DNA of 64,000 nucleotides. Origin: Paulownia fortunei. Lineage: Eukaryota; Streptophyta; Magnoliopsida; Lamiales; Paulowniaceae. The translations under genes were made by a program, and so were the position numbers. The notes below the pieces were generated by a model, which ran no database searches, had not been told where the DNA came from, and saw only the letters and a list, made by a program, of their open reading frames with translations. How positions within the stretch are numbered: position 1 is the stretch's first letter; each line of letters starts with the position of its first letter. The stretch lies in assembly GCA_019321725.1 (NCBI GenBank), contig CM033120.1, positions 12,802,278-12,866,277 on the forward strand. The letters are read 5' to 3'. Below, in pieces: positions 61,048-64,000 of the stretch.

Positions 61048-61838
61048 AGACTATATGGTGTAGCAGAATGATCTTCTCATGCAACTATGTGTTTCAATAT
61101 TTTCAGTTCAATGAATCAGGAAAAGTTTAACTGCTTGCTGGTATACATAGCTACTAGCAGAACTATCCAAATTTCCATGCTTTTAGACATAGCTATACCT
61201 TTTTGGTGGCCATAACTGTTCACTCAAGGTTCTGAGTGCACTTCTGCAACATGCATAAAAGAGCTGATTAATTGAATTACCATATAGAGAAGATGTTGTA
61301 CCATATCTTCAGATATAACAAGAAAACAGAAGTGCACAAAATAAAATTTTTAAACCGAAAGCTTTGAAAACAGTTAGGAATCAAATTATTTGTCACTACT
61401 AATTCTCAAAAATTATCTTTGACGACCAAAGATACATAAAACAATTTCACTTTTTCAACTCATATTTAAATTCCAACAAATTGTGCCTATTAAAATGAAA
61501 AGTAAGGAGTTATAAAAACTGCAATAATTATATATTTTATTCAATCAATTTGGAGGAAATAATAAATAATTACAACAAATAATTCATTTGTAAGACAAAT
61601 AAAGATGTTATATGCTATATTTGAATTTTGGATTTTGGTGGGGAAAGAAAAACAAATAGAAATAATATACAAAATATTATCATTTAAAATGAATTAAACA
61701 TTTTTCTTTAATATTTTTTTGTTTACTGAAAATTAAAAAACTAAATACTATTAGTGACGGGGCTCAAGAAACGCGCTTCCAAGAGCAGCAATTCTCAGTG
61801 CTCTCTCTCCCTCTGGTTTTTGTTGGCAAGAATTCCAA
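61048..61838. other. intergenic, DUF2921 3' flank and KDSB promoter
   Basis: Two same-strand genes lie about 0.8 kb apart. The stretch is AT-rich until about 61755, then becomes GC-richer and CT-rich (GTGCTCTCTCTCCCTCTGG), consistent with the KDSB leader. No TATA box was convincing. Confidence 0.5.
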
Positions 61839-62820
61839 ATGCCGGTCAGCAATCAATCGTCTATGCCGTCATCTTCAAGCTCTAGCTCGACCAAGTCCTG
61901 GATTATTCACGGCCTCGCCGTGGGGGTGGCTGCGGCGGTGGCGTTCGGTGTCCCTGCCTACTTTCTTTCTCGCCGATCCGGCAAGTTCCGTAGCCGGGTC
62001 ATCGGAATTATACCCGCCCGGTTTGCTTCCTCTCGCTTCCAAGGCAAACCCCTTGTTCACATCCTCGGCAAGCCCATGATCCAGGTATTTTTCTGCTTCA
62101 TCTTTTGCGTTATTTAATAGGGGTACTACGTTTCTATATCTGCATGGATCTGCAATTATTTGGCAATGTTCTTGTAATTCTTTTTACTCATTAGCTCCTA
62201 GATGGCTTGTAAAAAGAGTTGTTTATCACTTGGCCTAGATGCGATTTAGCCGGCGTTTTGTATTCAACTTATGTATAGGCTAAAAGAATATGGAAAGATG
62301 TAAGGAAAATAATTCTGGAGGCTCAATATTGTAAGTATGATTGCTCCTCCTTGGTATGATTGATTACAGAGAACATGGGAAAGAGCAAAAATGGCAACGT
62401 CGTTGGATCATGTTGGTATAGCTCCAGCTCATTTAGCTCTCTTTTTCTATATATGTATATATTTCTATATGACTTTGGTTTTTGGGTTGCTGATTTGGTG
62501 CTCTGTTTCCATATAGTTGTGGCGACAGATGATGATAAGATTGCTGAATGCTGTAATGGATTTGGTGCCGATGTGGTAATGACTTCACAATCTTGTCGAA
62601 ATGGTATGATCAGTTCGACTTTACGTGCTCTGAATTGTATAAGATTCTGTTAACAGATTTTTATTTGTGGTGGTATCTTTTTTGTAATTATATAGGCACT
62701 GAGCGCTGTAATGAAGCACTTCAAAAGCTTGGGAAGCAGTATGATGTTGTTGTCAATATTCAGGGGGATGAACCGCTCATTGAACCTGAAATAATAGATG
62801 GCATTGTCAAAGCCCTACAG
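61839..62820 (+). CDS. KDSB: CMP-Kdo synthetase (3-deoxy-manno-octulosonate cytidylyltransferase), 5' part
   Basis: Four exons are visible: 61839-62084, 62370-62415, 62517-62603, 62696-62820, splicing in frame to 168 residues. The intron after 62820 (donor CAG|GTAAAG) runs to the window edge, so the rest lies beyond 64000. A Ser-rich leader and a membrane anchor (~22-43, [22 protein letters not shown]) precede the nucleotidyltransferase domain, with [16 protein letters not shown] (nucleotide-binding signature), [12 protein letters not shown] and [15 protein letters not shown] (metal and sugar binding). It activates Kdo with CTP to make CMP-Kdo for rhamnogalacturonan II synthesis; the plant enzyme is reported on mitochondrial or other membranes through this anchor. 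The length so far matches the family's N-terminal half. The order beside the DUF2921 gene fits the Arabidopsis At1g53000 region as I recall it. Confidence 0.95.
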
Positions 62821-64000
62821 GTAAAGTGTTATCACTTGTGATTTCTTCATGACTTCGACAGAAATCCAGGGGAAAATTTGGGAATTAGCTTATTGCAAAC
62901 AAATAAGTTAAAACGCTACGTGTATTGAAGGTTGTATTTCATTTTCTGCAACTCCATTATTGTATATGCATCAATGTCTTCAAATGGATGTACATTGGTC
63001 CTTAGTGTGTGTGCCATTTATTGCAGATAGATTATGGGATTGTTTTGAAATAATGAAGTTAAATTTTATGCTTCTGATAAGATCTTGCTTATGCCATCAG
63101 GCTATTTTGATATGCACTCAACCATGCAGCCTTTAGGATATCACTGAATTTATTTTGAGTAGATTATGAGGTTTGACCTTAGTGAAAGGCAAGTTATGTG
63201 CCTCTAAGTGAGTTCTCAGGAGGTGGAGCTTATGGTATTGATACACAAGAATTTACTGCATCGTAATGGAGTTTTGTGCTAAGTAAACTATTGATGAGAA
63301 GATTGAACTTAAGGATATTCTAATGTATGTGAAAATTATATATTCATATGGACTTGGTGATCTGTTAGTTTGTTTAGGAACTTGGACTTTAGCATTCCTT
63401 ATGTACCATGGTATTAAGATATCTGCTTGTCTGTATGGGCCGAAGGGTTGGTTCCACAACGTGAATGTGCCCGCCCTCCCATATCTGGAGTCTGAAACCC
63501 GCAGTCCCTAGTGGATCAGGTGTATCTCCTCTGGGGGACAGTATCTTCTCGTCATCTGTGAAGTAGGATTTTCCCATTTTATAGACTATGGGATAATTTG
63601 TGGATTCACTCTATGACAGTCCAATATGGTTGGTCGTGAAGCAATTTTTTATTGTCATTGCAAGGCATTTAATTCCATTTGTGAAGTAGAAGTCTAGTGT
63701 CATCTACTTCCATGTGAGGTCTAATATAATAATCTTTATTTTTGCTAACAGAGGAAAAAAGCCAAGAGAAAAACAATTATGCACGAAATTCGCTGCGCTT
63801 GCTCTTTTCTGTTTACTATCTGATTTTATCATCTCATCTGTAGTAGCAGAATGCATTCTATTCAATGATCTCTGCCAGATGCAACGGTCTTGAAAGTGTC
63901 GTAATGGTCAACTTGTTGGAAGAGTTGGATCTAGAATCTCTTTAAATGAGGGAATTGGGAAGATTTCGACCCAGTTTATTATAATTCTGGAGTTGGCCCT
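62821..64000 (+). other. KDSB intron 4 (incomplete)
   Basis: No exon matching the next conserved KDSB block was found. A GC-richer stretch at 63430-63560 has an open minus-strand frame (63389-63577) but no recognised domain. Confidence 0.5.

Noticed and set aside
63389..63577. 62-codon minus-strand frame in KDSB intron 4
   Set aside because: GC-richer than its surroundings but with no family match; too short to support a gene or a transposon fragment.
63860..63905. PDATVLKV-like reading in KDSB intron 4
   Set aside because: It faintly recalls the next KDSB exon (APDAVFS) but hits a stop at once and lacks the rest of the block; chance similarity is more likely.

Overview
This is nuclear DNA of a flowering plant, most likely a eudicot. 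The evidence is AT-rich intergenic DNA, genes broken by GT-AG introns, plant-only families (type 3 metallothionein, DUF616, DUF2921, CMP-Kdo synthetase with a membrane anchor) and plant-type MITEs and LTR remnants. No species can be named from the sequence alone. I rebuilt exons by hand, by joining reading frames across splice sites and checking phase.

Layout: (1) 1-4700, minus: 5' part of a CRK-like Ser/Thr protein kinase (At1g53050/At1g54610 type); exon 1 has a 1-nt frameshift. (2) 9.8-15.1 kb, plus: DUF616 (TOD1/MUCI70-like) Golgi glycosyltransferase-like protein, 9 coding exons, also with a 1-nt frameshift in exon 1. (3) 17.0-17.9 kb, plus: 144-aa four-helix membrane protein. (4) 22.0-24.4 kb, plus: COX17 copper chaperone. 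(5) 26.2-27.1 kb, minus: type 3 metallothionein. (6) 31.4-42.8 kb, minus: NSF vesicle-fusing ATPase, 21 coding exons. (7) 50.6-55.8 kb, plus: PHO2-family E2 ubiquitin conjugase (UBC25/26-like). (8) 58.1-61.0 kb, plus: intronless DUF2921 membrane protein. (9) 61.8 kb to the end, plus: 5' half of CMP-Kdo synthetase (KDSB).

The genes do not form a pathway. From memory of Arabidopsis locus numbers, however, the order kinase - DUF616 - small membrane protein - COX17 - MT3 - UBC25/26 - DUF2921 - KDSB merges two Arabidopsis neighbourhoods (about At1g52780-At1g53050 and At3g15352-At3g15358). That suggests the window keeps an ancestral block that was duplicated and fractionated in Arabidopsis. NSF looks like an extra member here.

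The best hunt results are: an AT-AC U12-type first intron and a GC-AG fourth intron in NSF; a probable U12-type GT-AG intron in the DUF616 gene; two single-base frameshifts at homopolymers in otherwise intact genes; an 858-bp hAT-type element with a perfect 8-bp target duplication inside an NSF intron; a 2.8-kb solo LTR with a 5-bp target duplication lying in an older hAT-like remnant; Tourist-like MITEs in introns and intergenic DNA; and a four-tract G5 quadruplex motif in a DUF616 intron. I saw no wholly new gene system.
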